Assembly: GCF_006716085.1 (NCBI RefSeq)
Contig: NZ_VFON01000001.1
Location: 2,604,001 to 2,668,000, forward strand
Reading direction: 5' to 3'
Length of the DNA: 64,000 bases
Source of the DNA: Leucobacter komagatae
GTDB lineage: Bacteria; Actinomycetota; Actinomycetes; Actinomycetales; Microbacteriaceae
Under the pieces are notes generated by a model that worked only from the letters and a program-made list of their open reading frames with translations, was not told the DNA's origin and did not search any database. This document shows, piece by piece, positions 16,456-24,647 of this stretch. The stretch's first letter is position 1. Each line of letters begins with the position of its first letter. Made by a program: the position numbers and the translations under genes.

Positions 16456-17808
16456 CTACGCGCCGAGCACGATCCATCGCCCGCTCTTCGCGCGCAGACC
16501 GAGCGTGGTCGCGCGGGCGAGCATGAATGCGATCATGAAGCTCGCGGTGATCGCGACGAGCGCCGCGGTGCCGCTCGGCACGAGCGCCGTTGCGAGCCAG
16601 AGCACCGGCAGGTAGACGGCGAGGTTCACGAGGCTCGTCCACGCGAGGTAGCGGGCGTCGCCCGCGCCCATCAGCACCCCGTCGAGCACGAAGACGAACC
16701 CGCCGAGGGGCAGCGAGGCGCCGAGCACGATGAGCGCGGGCGGGAGCAGCTCGAGCACGCCGGCGTCGCTCGTGAACGCGCGCCCGATGACCGGGCTGCC
16801 GAGGGCGAGCACGGCGCCGATCGCGGCGCCCGCGACGAGGCCCCAGAGGATCGTGCGCCGCACGACCTGGCGTGCGAGCGCCGCGTTGCGTGAGCCAAGC
16901 GCATCGCCGATGAGCGCCTGCGCTGCGATCGCGAGGGCATCGAGCGCGAACGCAGCCGTCGAGGAGATCGTGAACACGACCTGGTACGCGGCGGTCGCCT
17001 CGGTGCCGTGGCTCGTTGCCGCGAACACGGTCGCGAGAAACGCGGCCCGAAGCCCGAGCGTGCGCACGAACAGCCAGCCGCCCGAGCGGCCCGCCTGCGA
17101 CAGCCCGTCGCGGTGCGGCAGCCAGCCCGCGCCTGCCCGGCGCGCGTGGCGTGCGACGACGGCGATGTAGACGACGACCATGCCCCACTGCGCGATGACC
17201 GTGCCCCATGCGCTCCCCGCGATGCCCCAGCCGAGCCCGTAGATGAACCACCAGTTGAGCAGCGCGTTCGCTGAGAAGCCGATTGTCGCGACGTAGAGCG
17301 GGGTCCGAGTGTCTTGCAGCCCGCGGAGCAGGCCCGTCGCGGCGAACACGAGCAGCATCGCCGGGACGCCCAGGCATGAGACCGTGAGGTAGGCAAGCGC
17401 CTGCTCGCTCGCCGCAGCGTCCGCGCCAAACGCGCTGACCAGCGGCGCACTCAAGAGCCAGAGGGCGCAGCCAACCGCGATCCCGATCCCGAGCGCGAGC
17501 CACAACCCGTCGATGCCAGCCTGCACCGCGCCCCGGATGTTCCCCGCGCCGCGGCGCCGCGAGACCATCGGCGTCGTCGAGTAGGCGAGGAAGATCATGA
17601 GGCCGACCGCGGTCTGCAGGATCGCGCTCGCGATCGCGAGGCCCGCGAGCGGCGCGGCGCCAAGGTGGCCGATGAAGATCGCATCGAGGGTGAGCAGCAT
17701 CGGCTCGACGATCAGCGCGCCGAGGGCGGGGAAGGCGAGCGCCGCGATCCTGCGGTCGATTGAGCGGCGGTTCACCGCACCCCCGGTGTCGCTCGCAGCC
17801 TCAGACAT
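16456..17808 (-). CDS. MATE-family efflux transporter
   Basis: 450 residues, twelve predicted membrane helices. It starts RRIAALAFPALGALIVEPMLLTLDAIFIGHLG, the DinF-like MATE signature, and contains STTPMVSRRRGAG and QTAVGLMIFLAY. MATE proteins export drugs or metabolites using Na+ or H+ gradients. The ATG at 17808 has no good ribosome site; a GTG three codons upstream is an alternative. Confidence 0.88.
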   Translation of the reverse strand: MSEAASDTGGAVNRRSIDRRIAALAFPALGALIVEPMLLTLDAIFIGHLGAAPLAGLAIASAILQTAVGLMIFLAYSTTPMVSRRRGAGNIRGAVQAGIDGLWLALGIGIAVGCALWLLSAPLVSAFGADAAASEQALAYLTVSCLGVPAMLLVFAATGLLRGLQDTRTPLYVATIGFSANALLNWWFIYGLGWGIAGSAWGTVIAQWGMVVVYIAVVARHARRAGAGWLPHRDGLSQAGRSGGWLFVRTLGLRAAFLATVFAATSHGTEATAAYQVVFTISSTAAFALDALAIAAQALIGDALGSRNAALARQVVRRTILWGLVAGAAIGAVLALGSPVIGRAFTSDAGVLELLPPALIVLGASLPLGGFVFVLDGVLMGAGDARYLAWTSLVNLAVYLPVLWLATALVPSGTAALVAITASFMIAFMLARATTLGLRAKSGRWIVLGA

Positions 17809-17900
17809 GAAGAACACGCTACCGCGTGCCACCGACGCTGGCTCGCACGCTGAGAGTGAACGCCGATGGCGCGCTCGGGTGCCCCGGCTAGGCTGATGGC

Positions 17901-19904
17901 ATGAGCAATGCAGCGCCCGGCAAGTCCGGCATCGACCTCTCCGAACTCGATCCGGCGGTGCGCCCGCAGGATGACCTCTTCCGCCACATGAACGGCAAGT
18001 GGATCGACCGCACCGAGATCCCCGCCGACAAGGCCCGCTACGGCTCCTTCGCCGTGCTCGCCGAGAACGCGGAGGAGGCGGTGCGCGACATCATCACCGG
18101 CACCGAGGCGCCCGCGGCCGGCCTCGTCGAGGGTGGCGCAGACGCGGAGGCCGACAAGGTCGCCGCGCTGTATGCGAGCTTCATGGACACGGAACGCATC
18201 GACGCGTTGGGTGCCGAGCCGATCCGCGCCGACCTCGAGCGCGCGCTTTCCCTTCCGTCGATCCCCGAACTCGTGCGCGTGACCGCTGAGCTCGAGCGCA
18301 AGGGCCTCGGCGGCTTCTACGGCATGTTCATCGACAACGACCCGGGTGACCCCGCGCGCTACATCCTCTTCGTGATGCAGGGCGGGATCGGGCTGCCCGA
18401 CGAGTCGTACTACCGCGAAGAGCAGTTCGCCGAGGTGCGCGAGCAGTACCGCGCGCACATCGCCCGCATGCTCACCCTCGCCGGCATCGGTTCGAAGACC
18501 GCCGGCGATCCTGAGCGCCTCGCCGAGCGCGCCTTTGACCTCGAGACGCGCATCGCTGCGAGCCACTGGGACACCGTCGCGAGCCGCGACATCCAGAAGC
18601 TCTATAACCTGCGCGACTTCGCCGGGCTCCAGGAGATCACGCCGCAGCTCGATTGGCAGGCCTACATCGCGGCAATGGGCGCACCCGAAGCGGCCTTCTC
18701 CGAGGTCGTCGCGGCCCAGCCCGACGCGCTCGCGGGCCTCGCGGCGCTGCTCGTCGAGGACGAGCTCGAGGCGTGGCAGGCATGGCTCGCGTGGTCGATC
18801 GTCCGCTCGTCGGCGGCGCTCCTCACGCAGGAGATGTCGCGCGCGGACTTCGACTTCTACGGCACCGCGCTCACCGGCGCGACTGAGCAGCGCGAGCGCT
18901 GGCGGCGCGGCGTCTCGTTCGTCGAGGGCGCGATGGGCGAGGCCGTCGGCCGCATCTACGTCGAGCGCCACTTCGACGAGAACTCGAAGGCAGCGATGGA
19001 CGAGCTCGTCGGCCACCTCATCGGCGCCTACCGCGATTCCATCGAGGAACTGTCGTGGATGGGCGAGGGCACCCGCGAGCGCGCGCTTGAGAAGCTCGGC
19101 AAGTTCACGCCGAAGATCGGCTACCCCGAGAAGTGGCGCGACTACTCGGCGCTCGCCGCAGACGCGAGCGACCTCGTCGGTAACTCGCAGCGCGTGGCCG
19201 AGTACGAGTTCCAGCGCGAGTTCGGCAAGATCGGCAAGCCGATCGACGCAACCGAGTGGTTCATGACCCCGCAGACGGTGAACGCGTACTACAACCCGGG
19301 CATGAACGAGATCGTGTTCCCCGCCGCCATCCTGCAGCCCCCTTTCTTCAATGTGACGTGGGACGCGGCGACGAACTTCGGTGCGATCGGCGCGGTCATC
19401 GGCCACGAGATCGGCCACGGTTTCGACGATCAGGGCTCGCGCTACGACGGCGACGGCAAGCTCACCGACTGGTGGACGGAGCAGGATCGCGAGGCGTTCG
19501 AGAAGCTTACGGGAGCGCTCATCGGCCAGTACAACGAGCTCTCGCCCGAGGGCGCTGACGGCCAGACCGTGAATGGTGAGCTGACGATCGGCGAGAACAT
19601 CGGCGACCTCTCGGGCCTCGAGATCGCGTGGAAAGCGTACCTGCGCTCGCTCGCGGGCGCCGAGTCGCCGGTGATTGATGGGCTCACGGGGGCCGAGCGC
19701 TTCTTCCTGGCCTGGGCGCAGGCGTGGCAGCAGAAGTCGCGCCCGGCCGAGGTCGTGCGGCTCCTGACGATCGACCCGCACTCGCCGAACGAGTTCCGGT
19801 GCAACCAGATCCTGAAGAACCTCGACGCGTACCACGAGGCGTACGGCACGAAGCCTGGCGACAAGCTCTATCTCGCGCCGGAGGAGCGCGTGAGCATCTG
19901 GTAG
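17901..19904 (+). CDS. M13-family zinc metallopeptidase (neprilysin-like)
   Basis: 667 residues, a normal length. Zinc site: HEIGH at residues 502-506 in GAVIGHEIGHGFDDQGS, and the third ligand Glu565 in GENIGDLSGLEIAWKAY. The substrate-binding NAYYNP motif lies around residue 460, and the C-terminal DPHSPNEFRCNQILKN segment is also conserved. No signal peptide or membrane anchor is present, so the enzyme probably works in the cytoplasm, like other bacterial PepO proteins. TAGGCT six bases before the ATG points to a leaderless message. Confidence 0.93.
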   Translation: MSNAAPGKSGIDLSELDPAVRPQDDLFRHMNGKWIDRTEIPADKARYGSFAVLAENAEEAVRDIITGTEAPAAGLVEGGADAEADKVAALYASFMDTERIDALGAEPIRADLERALSLPSIPELVRVTAELERKGLGGFYGMFIDNDPGDPARYILFVMQGGIGLPDESYYREEQFAEVREQYRAHIARMLTLAGIGSKTAGDPERLAERAFDLETRIAASHWDTVASRDIQKLYNLRDFAGLQEITPQLDWQAYIAAMGAPEAAFSEVVAAQPDALAGLAALLVEDELEAWQAWLAWSIVRSSAALLTQEMSRADFDFYGTALTGATEQRERWRRGVSFVEGAMGEAVGRIYVERHFDENSKAAMDELVGHLIGAYRDSIEELSWMGEGTRERALEKLGKFTPKIGYPEKWRDYSALAADASDLVGNSQRVAEYEFQREFGKIGKPIDATEWFMTPQTVNAYYNPGMNEIVFPAAILQPPFFNVTWDAATNFGAIGAVIGHEIGHGFDDQGSRYDGDGKLTDWWTEQDREAFEKLTGALIGQYNELSPEGADGQTVNGELTIGENIGDLSGLEIAWKAYLRSLAGAESPVIDGLTGAERFFLAWAQAWQQKSRPAEVVRLLTIDPHSPNEFRCNQILKNLDAYHEAYGTKPGDKLYLAPEERVSIW

Positions 19905-19915
19905 CCCCGCGGTAG

Positions 19916-19956
19916 CCACGTGGGGGCGCGAACCTGTGCGCCGCGCCCCCACGTGG
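19916..19956 (+). terminator. Perfect 15-bp hairpin after the peptidase gene
   Basis: CCACGTGGGGGCGCG pairs with CGCGCCCCCACGTGG around an 11-nt loop. It lies just after the M13 gene and touches an ATG at 19958, which makes that ATG an unlikely start for the next gene. Confidence 0.7.
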
Positions 19957-19975
19957 AATGAAAACCAATATCATT
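19957..19975. promoter_or_regulatory. Imperfect palindrome over a candidate promoter (Zur-box-like)
   Basis: AATGAAAACCAATATCATT is an imperfect inverted repeat: AATGA at one end, TCATT at the other. It resembles actinobacterial zinc-regulator boxes (TGAAAA...TTTTCA) at about 11 of 15 positions, judged from memory. It covers TATCAT (19969-19974), a possible -10 placed seven bases before ATG 19982. Confidence 0.35.
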
Positions 19976-19981
19976 AAGCGC

Positions 19982-21220
19982 ATGAGACGTCGCCTCTTGC
20001 CATCATCGCGCTCCCGTATGAACGTCGTGCTCGTCGCGATCATCGCGACCCTGCTGCTCGGCACGTCGCTCGCGGCCGCGGCGCTCTGGCCTGACTCTGA
20101 GCAGGTCCAGGTGCGAGACCGGGTCGACCCGGCCGGGAGCGAGATCCTCACCGTCCGAGTCACGGACGTCACGCCGATTGCGTGCTCGCAGGGCGCCCCT
20201 GAAGCGGCCGAGACCCAGGCCGCGCCCACCGACCCGGCGGCGGAGGGCGGCTGCCTCAGGGTGCGCGCGTCGCTCCCGGTGGGCAAGCCGGTGACCTTCA
20301 CGCTCGACCACACGAACTCCCACCCCGTCACCCCGCGCGAGGGCGACCAGGTGAGGGTCATTACGAGCAGCTCGGCGGAGTCGGGCAGCGCGAACTACTA
20401 CTTCTACGACTACCCGCGCAGCGGAAAGATGCTGACGATCGCGGTGGTGTTCGCGCTCATCGTCATCTTCGTTGGCCGGTGGCGAGGTGCTCTGTCGCTC
20501 GTTGGGGTCGCGACTGCCGTCGCCGTTTTGGTGCTGTTTGTGCTGCCGGCTGTACTCGCGGGCAAGCCCCCGATCCTTGTCGCCGTGACGGCGTCCGTGG
20601 GAATCATGACGGTCGTGCTATACCTTGCGCACGGCATCTCGCACCGCACCACGGCCGCGCTCTTCGGTGCGATGTTCGGGATCGTGTTCACCGCAGTTGC
20701 GGGCTTCGGGGTCACTCGGTGGCTCCGGTTCAGCGGCATCGCCTCGACCGAGGACGCGAGCCTGTTGATGTCGGTGCCCGGGCTCAACATGAACGACCTG
20801 CTCACCGCGACGATCGTGATCGCTGGGCTCGGCGTTTTGAACGACATCACGGTTGCCCAAGCGTCGGCGGTGTGGGAGATGCGCGAGCTCAACCCCCAGG
20901 CCTCGAAGCGGAGGCTGTATCAGGCGGCGATGCGCATCGGCCGCGACCACATCGCGTCGAGCATCTACACGCTGGTGTTCGCGTACGCGGGCGCGATGCT
21001 GGGCGTGCTGCTGCTCATCTACACGTACCCGCGCGACCTCATCGACCTCATAACGTCCGAGCAGATCGGGCAGGAGATCGTGCGGACGCTCATTGGCGCG
21101 GCCGGGCTCGTGCTGTCGATGCCGGTGACGACGGCCCTCGCGGTGCTGTTCGCGCGGGAGCCGGAGGCCGGGGGTGCCCCCGCGGCTGACGCGGACTCCG
21201 CCCTGCAGCGGGCGAGCTAG
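19982..21220 (+). CDS. YibE/F-family membrane protein
   Basis: 412 residues from ATG 19982; an ATG at 19958 in the same frame is overlapped by a hairpin. One N-terminal membrane segment is followed by an extracytoplasmic domain of about 115 residues (with VDPAGSEILTVRVTDV and EGDQVRVITS), then seven or so helices. GLGVLNDITVAQASAVWEM and YTLVFAYAGAMLGVLLL are the YibE/F family signature. The function is unknown. The C-terminus is Ala-rich and probably disordered. Confidence 0.82.
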   Translation: MRRRLLPSSRSRMNVVLVAIIATLLLGTSLAAAALWPDSEQVQVRDRVDPAGSEILTVRVTDVTPIACSQGAPEAAETQAAPTDPAAEGGCLRVRASLPVGKPVTFTLDHTNSHPVTPREGDQVRVITSSSAESGSANYYFYDYPRSGKMLTIAVVFALIVIFVGRWRGALSLVGVATAVAVLVLFVLPAVLAGKPPILVAVTASVGIMTVVLYLAHGISHRTTAALFGAMFGIVFTAVAGFGVTRWLRFSGIASTEDASLLMSVPGLNMNDLLTATIVIAGLGVLNDITVAQASAVWEMRELNPQASKRRLYQAAMRIGRDHIASSIYTLVFAYAGAMLGVLLLIYTYPRDLIDLITSEQIGQEIVRTLIGAAGLVLSMPVTTALAVLFAREPEAGGAPAADADSALQRAS

Positions 21221-21289
21221 ACAGTACGGGCGTCAGGGGTTGCCGGGCGGCAAAGGCTTGTGGACGTCGGGGCTTGTGGGGAGCAGCGG

Positions 21290-22237
21290 CTACGGGGAGT
21301 CGAGCGCGTCGGGGTCTGCGCCGAAGCGCTCAAGCTGCTTCCGCTCGGCCGCGCTCCGCTTCCGCTCAATACTCTGCTGCTTCCGCCCCGCGGCAAGCTG
21401 TTTCCGCTCGGCCCTGCGCACCTCGCGCGGCTGCCTGGGCGGGATCGCGGCGAGGTTCTCTGGGTATACGAAGGGCGCGGGGCCGAACGCGGCGCGGGCG
21501 GACCGCACAACCTTCTTGCCGAGCAACCGGTTGCCGGTGCCGCCGATGACGGCTCCGACGCCGTACGGGATGGCCTTGCCGATCACCGACGCGGTACCCG
21601 TCTTCGCGAGCTTCTTCAGGAACATCGAGCGAAGCTGATCGAGCGCCGGCCCGACGAGGTTCCTCGGCATTGCCGTGGTGACGATCTCACTCCAGAACGC
21701 GTTTCGGGCCATGCCGCCCGCGACCTGGCCGGTGACCTGGCGCAGCAGGGTCGCGCCCTCTTCGCCAAGCATGAGGGCGAGGATCAGGGCGTGGGTTCGG
21801 TCGCGGTCAGTGAGCACAATCCCGTGCACCTCGGCGACCGCGTGCGCGAACAGTGCGGTCGCCTCGATGAAGCCGAGTGTTTCCGCGCCGGCGAGCGCAA
21901 GGGCCGCAGCGGTGCCGACGGCGGGGATGGCCGCGGCAGCGCCGACGCCGGCCCCGCCCGTCATTACCGTCATCAGGTAGTGCCGCTCAAGCATCTCGAT
22001 GAGCTGCTGCGGCGTCGCGCCCGGGTGGCGGGAGCGGATGCGCTTGAGGTGGGCGAGCACGATCGGGCGCTGCACCGTGAGTACGCCGTCGAGGGCTTTT
22101 GCGACCGCGGGGTGTTGCTGGTGGTGGCTCGCGCTCCCGGCACCTGGGCCCGTGCCCGCCGAGGCGTGCGGCGCGGCTTCGACGACGATGATGGGCTCAT
22201 CGGGCCGAGGCTCGTAGCGGTAGCGGGGCTGGTTCAT
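21290..22237 (-). CDS. Hypothetical protein with Gly/Ala-rich hydrophobic core
   Basis: 315 residues. An N-terminal disordered segment rich in Pro, Ala and His is followed by a helical stretch (AKALDGVLTVQRPIVLAHLKRIRSRHP), a Gly/Ala-rich hydrophobic region (TGGAGVGAAAAIPAVGTAA), a second one (IGKAIPYGVGAVIGGTGNRL), and a highly basic C-terminal helix (RRAERKQLAAGRKQQSIERK). I do not recognise the family; the core recalls EcsC-like or membrane-inserting proteins, without a clear motif. TAGCAT lies six bases before the ATG, so it is probably leaderless. Confidence 0.65.
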   Translation of the reverse strand: MNQPRYRYEPRPDEPIIVVEAAPHASAGTGPGAGSASHHQQHPAVAKALDGVLTVQRPIVLAHLKRIRSRHPGATPQQLIEMLERHYLMTVMTGGAGVGAAAAIPAVGTAAALALAGAETLGFIEATALFAHAVAEVHGIVLTDRDRTHALILALMLGEEGATLLRQVTGQVAGGMARNAFWSEIVTTAMPRNLVGPALDQLRSMFLKKLAKTGTASVIGKAIPYGVGAVIGGTGNRLLGKKVVRSARAAFGPAPFVYPENLAAIPPRQPREVRRAERKQLAAGRKQQSIERKRSAAERKQLERFGADPDALDSP

Positions 22238-22511
22238 AGCATCATGCTACGCAGCGAGGCTGTGCGCCGGGTTGCTGTTCGCTGACGGGAGAGTGGGCCT
22301 CCCGGCTCAGCGGGTACCGGCCCCTCCCGGCCCAGCGGGTACCAGCCCAGCCCAGCCCGGCCCAGCCCGGCCCATTCCAATGCGATCGGCGTTCAATATG
22401 CCCGATCGGGCTCGAGTGGTCATTGGTTTCGCAGATCCCAGATCTTTGGGGTGCGTGGTCCGTGCGCGGCCGGTGCGCGGCCTGGGGTGCCCAGGCAGAA
22501 CAATGAATTTC
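22238..22511. other. Non-coding stretch with short GC-rich repeats
   Basis: No gene is seen between the hypothetical protein and the GntR promoter (about 380 bp in all to 22616). It holds two copies of CAGCGGGTACC (about 22308 and 22333), a run of CCCAGCCCGG-type decamers (22343-22373), and a perfect palindrome GCCCGATCGGGC at 22400-22411. These may be worn repeats; I see no coding frame or RNA gene. Confidence 0.5.
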
Positions 22512-22540
22512 TTGACAACAGCGCGCCACCCTCGTAGGTT
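22512..22540 (+). promoter_or_regulatory. Consensus-like promoter of the GntR-ABC operon
   Basis: TTGACA at 22512-22517 and TAGGTT at 22535-22540 are separated by exactly 17 bp, the best vegetative promoter in the window. Confidence 0.85.
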
Positions 22541-22560
22541 CATTAGTGAAGTAATGAACC
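22537..22560. promoter_or_regulatory. Operator palindrome overlapping the -10
   Basis: GGTTCATTA-N6-TAATGAACC is a perfect 9-bp inverted repeat that begins within the -10 hexamer and covers the expected transcription start. It is most likely the site of the GntR-type regulator encoded next, acting as an autorepressor. Confidence 0.82.
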
Positions 22561-22616
22561 GATGGGGTGGATAGGATGCGATCACGGGTACCGGGCCCGA
22601 GGTGACGAGGTGACAC

Positions 22617-22985
22617 GTGTTTGAGGATTCAAGGCCAATCTTCCAGCAGCTTGCCGAACGGATTGTCGACGACATTCTGCGCGGCCGCTACGAGGAGGGC
22701 GGGCAGGTGCCCTCGACCAACGAGCTCGCGAGCTATCTCCGCATCAACCCCGCGACGGCCGGTAAGGGCCTCGGCCTGCTGGTCGACCGGGGCATCCTCG
22801 TGAAGCGCCGCGGCATCGGCATGTTTGTTGCCGAGGGCGCGACCGAGCGGATCGCGGCTGAGCGGCGCGACCGGTTTGTTCAGGACTTCGTCCAGCCGAT
22901 GCTCGCCGAGGCGCGCACCATCGGGCTCGATAGGGCGGCGCTCAATCGTCTCATCGACGACTCCCGCACCCCCGAAACAGAATGA
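22617..22985 (+). CDS. GntR-family regulator, YtrA type
   Basis: 122 residues, the short form that has only a winged helix and a small helical tail (YtrA subfamily). Seen: PIFQQLAERIVDDILRGRYEEG, then PSTNELASYLRINPATAGKGL and LVDRGILVKRRGIGMFV. GTG at 22617 follows GAGG by six bases. It is the first gene of an operon with an ABC ATPase and a permease, the standard YtrA context, where the regulator responds to cell-envelope antibiotics in some Firmicutes. The signal here is unknown. Confidence 0.9.
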   Translation: MFEDSRPIFQQLAERIVDDILRGRYEEGGQVPSTNELASYLRINPATAGKGLGLLVDRGILVKRRGIGMFVAEGATERIAAERRDRFVQDFVQPMLAEARTIGLDRAALNRLIDDSRTPETE

Positions 22986-23887
22986 GAACGGATATGACCT
23001 ACGCGATCAAGGCCCGCGGCCTCACACGCGTCCACGGTGCAACCCGCGCCCTCGACGACGTCACCCTGAACGTTCACGAGAACACGATCACCGGCTTGCT
23101 CGGCCGCAACGGCGCCGGCAAGACGACGTTCATGTCGCTCGCAACGGCGCAGGATCGCCCGACCTCCGGCACCGTCAGCGTGCTCGGCTCGGAGCCCTTC
23201 GAACACGCCAAGGTGCTCGAACAGCTCTGCTTCATCCGCGATAACCAGCGCTACCCCGACGACTACAAGCTCGTCCACGCGCTCCGCGCGGCGCGCATCT
23301 TCTACCCGAACTGGGATCAGGCGCTCGCCGACGAACTCGTTGAGCTCTTCCGCATCCCGGCGAAGACCGTGGTGAAGAAGTTCTCGCGCGGCCAGACCTC
23401 GGCGCTCGGGATCGTGCTCGGCCTCGCCTCACGAGCCCCGGTCACCTTCTTCGACGAGCCCTACCTCGGGCTCGACGCGACCGCCCGCAGCTACTTCTAC
23501 GACGTCTTGCTGCGGGATTACCAGAGGTACCCCCGCACGATCCTCCTCTCAACGCACCTCATCGATGAGATGGACAGGCTGCTGGAGCGCGTCGTGATCC
23601 TCGACCGCGGCCGCGTGGTGCAAGACGCCGACGTCGACGAGCTGCGCGGCGCAGCACACCAGGCCGCGGGTTCCGCTGACGCTGTCGCCGCGTACGCCGA
23701 GGGCCGCACGGTGCTCAGTCGACACCGGCTTGGCGGCCTCGCGACCGTGGTCATTGAGGGGCGGCCTGACCGGGCAGCCGCCGCCGGCGACGTCGAACTG
23801 AGCTCGGTGTCATTGCAAGAACTCGTCGCCGCCTACGGCTTCGACGGCGGGGACAGCCCCGCGAGTGAGAAGGAGGTGCGCTCATGA
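22982..23887 (+). CDS. ABC transporter ATP-binding protein (YtrB-like)
   Basis: 301 residues. Walker A is GRNGAGKTT and Walker B VTFFDEPYLGLD; the switch histidine lies in LLSTHLIDEMDR. The signature motif is degenerate, FSRGQTSALG instead of LSGGQ, as I recall for YtrB-like ATPases. The C-terminal 80 residues form an extra domain. The start overlaps the regulator stop (ATGA); an ATG at 22994 is an in-frame alternative. Confidence 0.88.
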   Translation: MRTDMTYAIKARGLTRVHGATRALDDVTLNVHENTITGLLGRNGAGKTTFMSLATAQDRPTSGTVSVLGSEPFEHAKVLEQLCFIRDNQRYPDDYKLVHALRAARIFYPNWDQALADELVELFRIPAKTVVKKFSRGQTSALGIVLGLASRAPVTFFDEPYLGLDATARSYFYDVLLRDYQRYPRTILLSTHLIDEMDRLLERVVILDRGRVVQDADVDELRGAAHQAAGSADAVAAYAEGRTVLSRHRLGGLATVVIEGRPDRAAAAGDVELSSVSLQELVAAYGFDGGDSPASEKEVRS

Positions 23888-24594
23888 ACCGCGTGCTGAA
23901 GGTGACCCGGCTGCACATGAACAAGCCGGGCGCGATGTTCGGCGTTCCCCTGCAGATCGTGCTTGTGGTGCTCGTCGTCTCGGCGCTCATCTCGCTCATG
24001 CTGCAGCGGGGCGGCCTTGACCCGGCGTCAGCCGAGTACGTCGAGGGTGCCCGCTGGAACCAGGGCATGATCTGGTCGCTCCCCGGCTTCCTCGTCTACT
24101 ACGGCGTCCAGGCGATTGCGACGACGTACCCGTTCTCGCTCGCGCTCGGGGCGACCCGCCGCGCGCACGTGCTCGGAACCGCGCTCGCGAATATCGTGCT
24201 GTCGCTCTTCATCGCGGCGGTCATGGTCGTGCTGCTCGGGCTTGAACTCGCCACCGGCCACTGGTTCATCCACCTGTACGCGCTCGACGTGTACCTGCTT
24301 GGTTCGGGCAACCCCCTTGTGCTGTTTATCACGATGTTCCTCATCACGTTCGTGGCGACGAGCGTCGGCGGCTTCTTCGGCGCGGTCTGGGTGCGCTTCG
24401 GTTCGAAGGGGCCGACCGTCGCGGCCCTCGGCCTCGCGCTTGTGCTCGTCGTACTGCTGCTCATCTTCGTGCCGCAGCTCGGGGAGATCATCGCGGCCAT
24501 CACCCGCCCGCTGCTCGCCGGCGTTGGGGTAGGGATCGCCGCGCTCGCGATCTTCGGCACCTGGCTGTCGATGCGCCGCGCCTCGGTTCGGTAG
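23884..24594 (+). CDS. ABC transporter membrane subunit
   Basis: 236 residues with six membrane helices and no sorting motif. It overlaps the ATPase gene by four bases (ATGA), so it is the cognate permease. The order regulator-ATPase-permease fits a small exporter or a sensor-type transporter of the Ytr kind. The substrate cannot be read. A terminator follows. Confidence 0.82.
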   Translation: MNRVLKVTRLHMNKPGAMFGVPLQIVLVVLVVSALISLMLQRGGLDPASAEYVEGARWNQGMIWSLPGFLVYYGVQAIATTYPFSLALGATRRAHVLGTALANIVLSLFIAAVMVVLLGLELATGHWFIHLYALDVYLLGSGNPLVLFITMFLITFVATSVGGFFGAVWVRFGSKGPTVAALGLALVLVVLLLIFVPQLGEIIAAITRPLLAGVGVGIAALAIFGTWLSMRRASVR

Positions 24595-24601
24595 CCGAAC
24601 A

Positions 24602-24634
24602 CACGGGGGTCGGGCGACACGCCCGGCCCCCGTG
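24602..24634 (+). terminator. Terminator of the GntR-ABC operon
   Basis: CACGGGGGTCGGGC pairs with GCCCGGCCCCCGTG (one G-U pair) around GACAC: a 14-bp stem. It lies eight bases after the permease stop and just before the promoter of hen1. Confidence 0.8.
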
Positions 24635-24647
24635 CAACAATGGGCCG

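Noticed and set aside
17772..19952. Long open frame on the minus strand opposite the M13 peptidase gene
   Set aside because: It is a mirror of the peptidase gene: high GC content leaves the opposite strand free of stops. The translation is Arg/Val/Leu/Asp-biased with no family motif, while the plus strand has HEIGH and ENIGD.
22238..22511. Insertion-sequence remnant
   Set aside because: Short GC-rich repeats and a palindrome are present, but there are no terminal inverted repeats, target duplication or transposase fragment.
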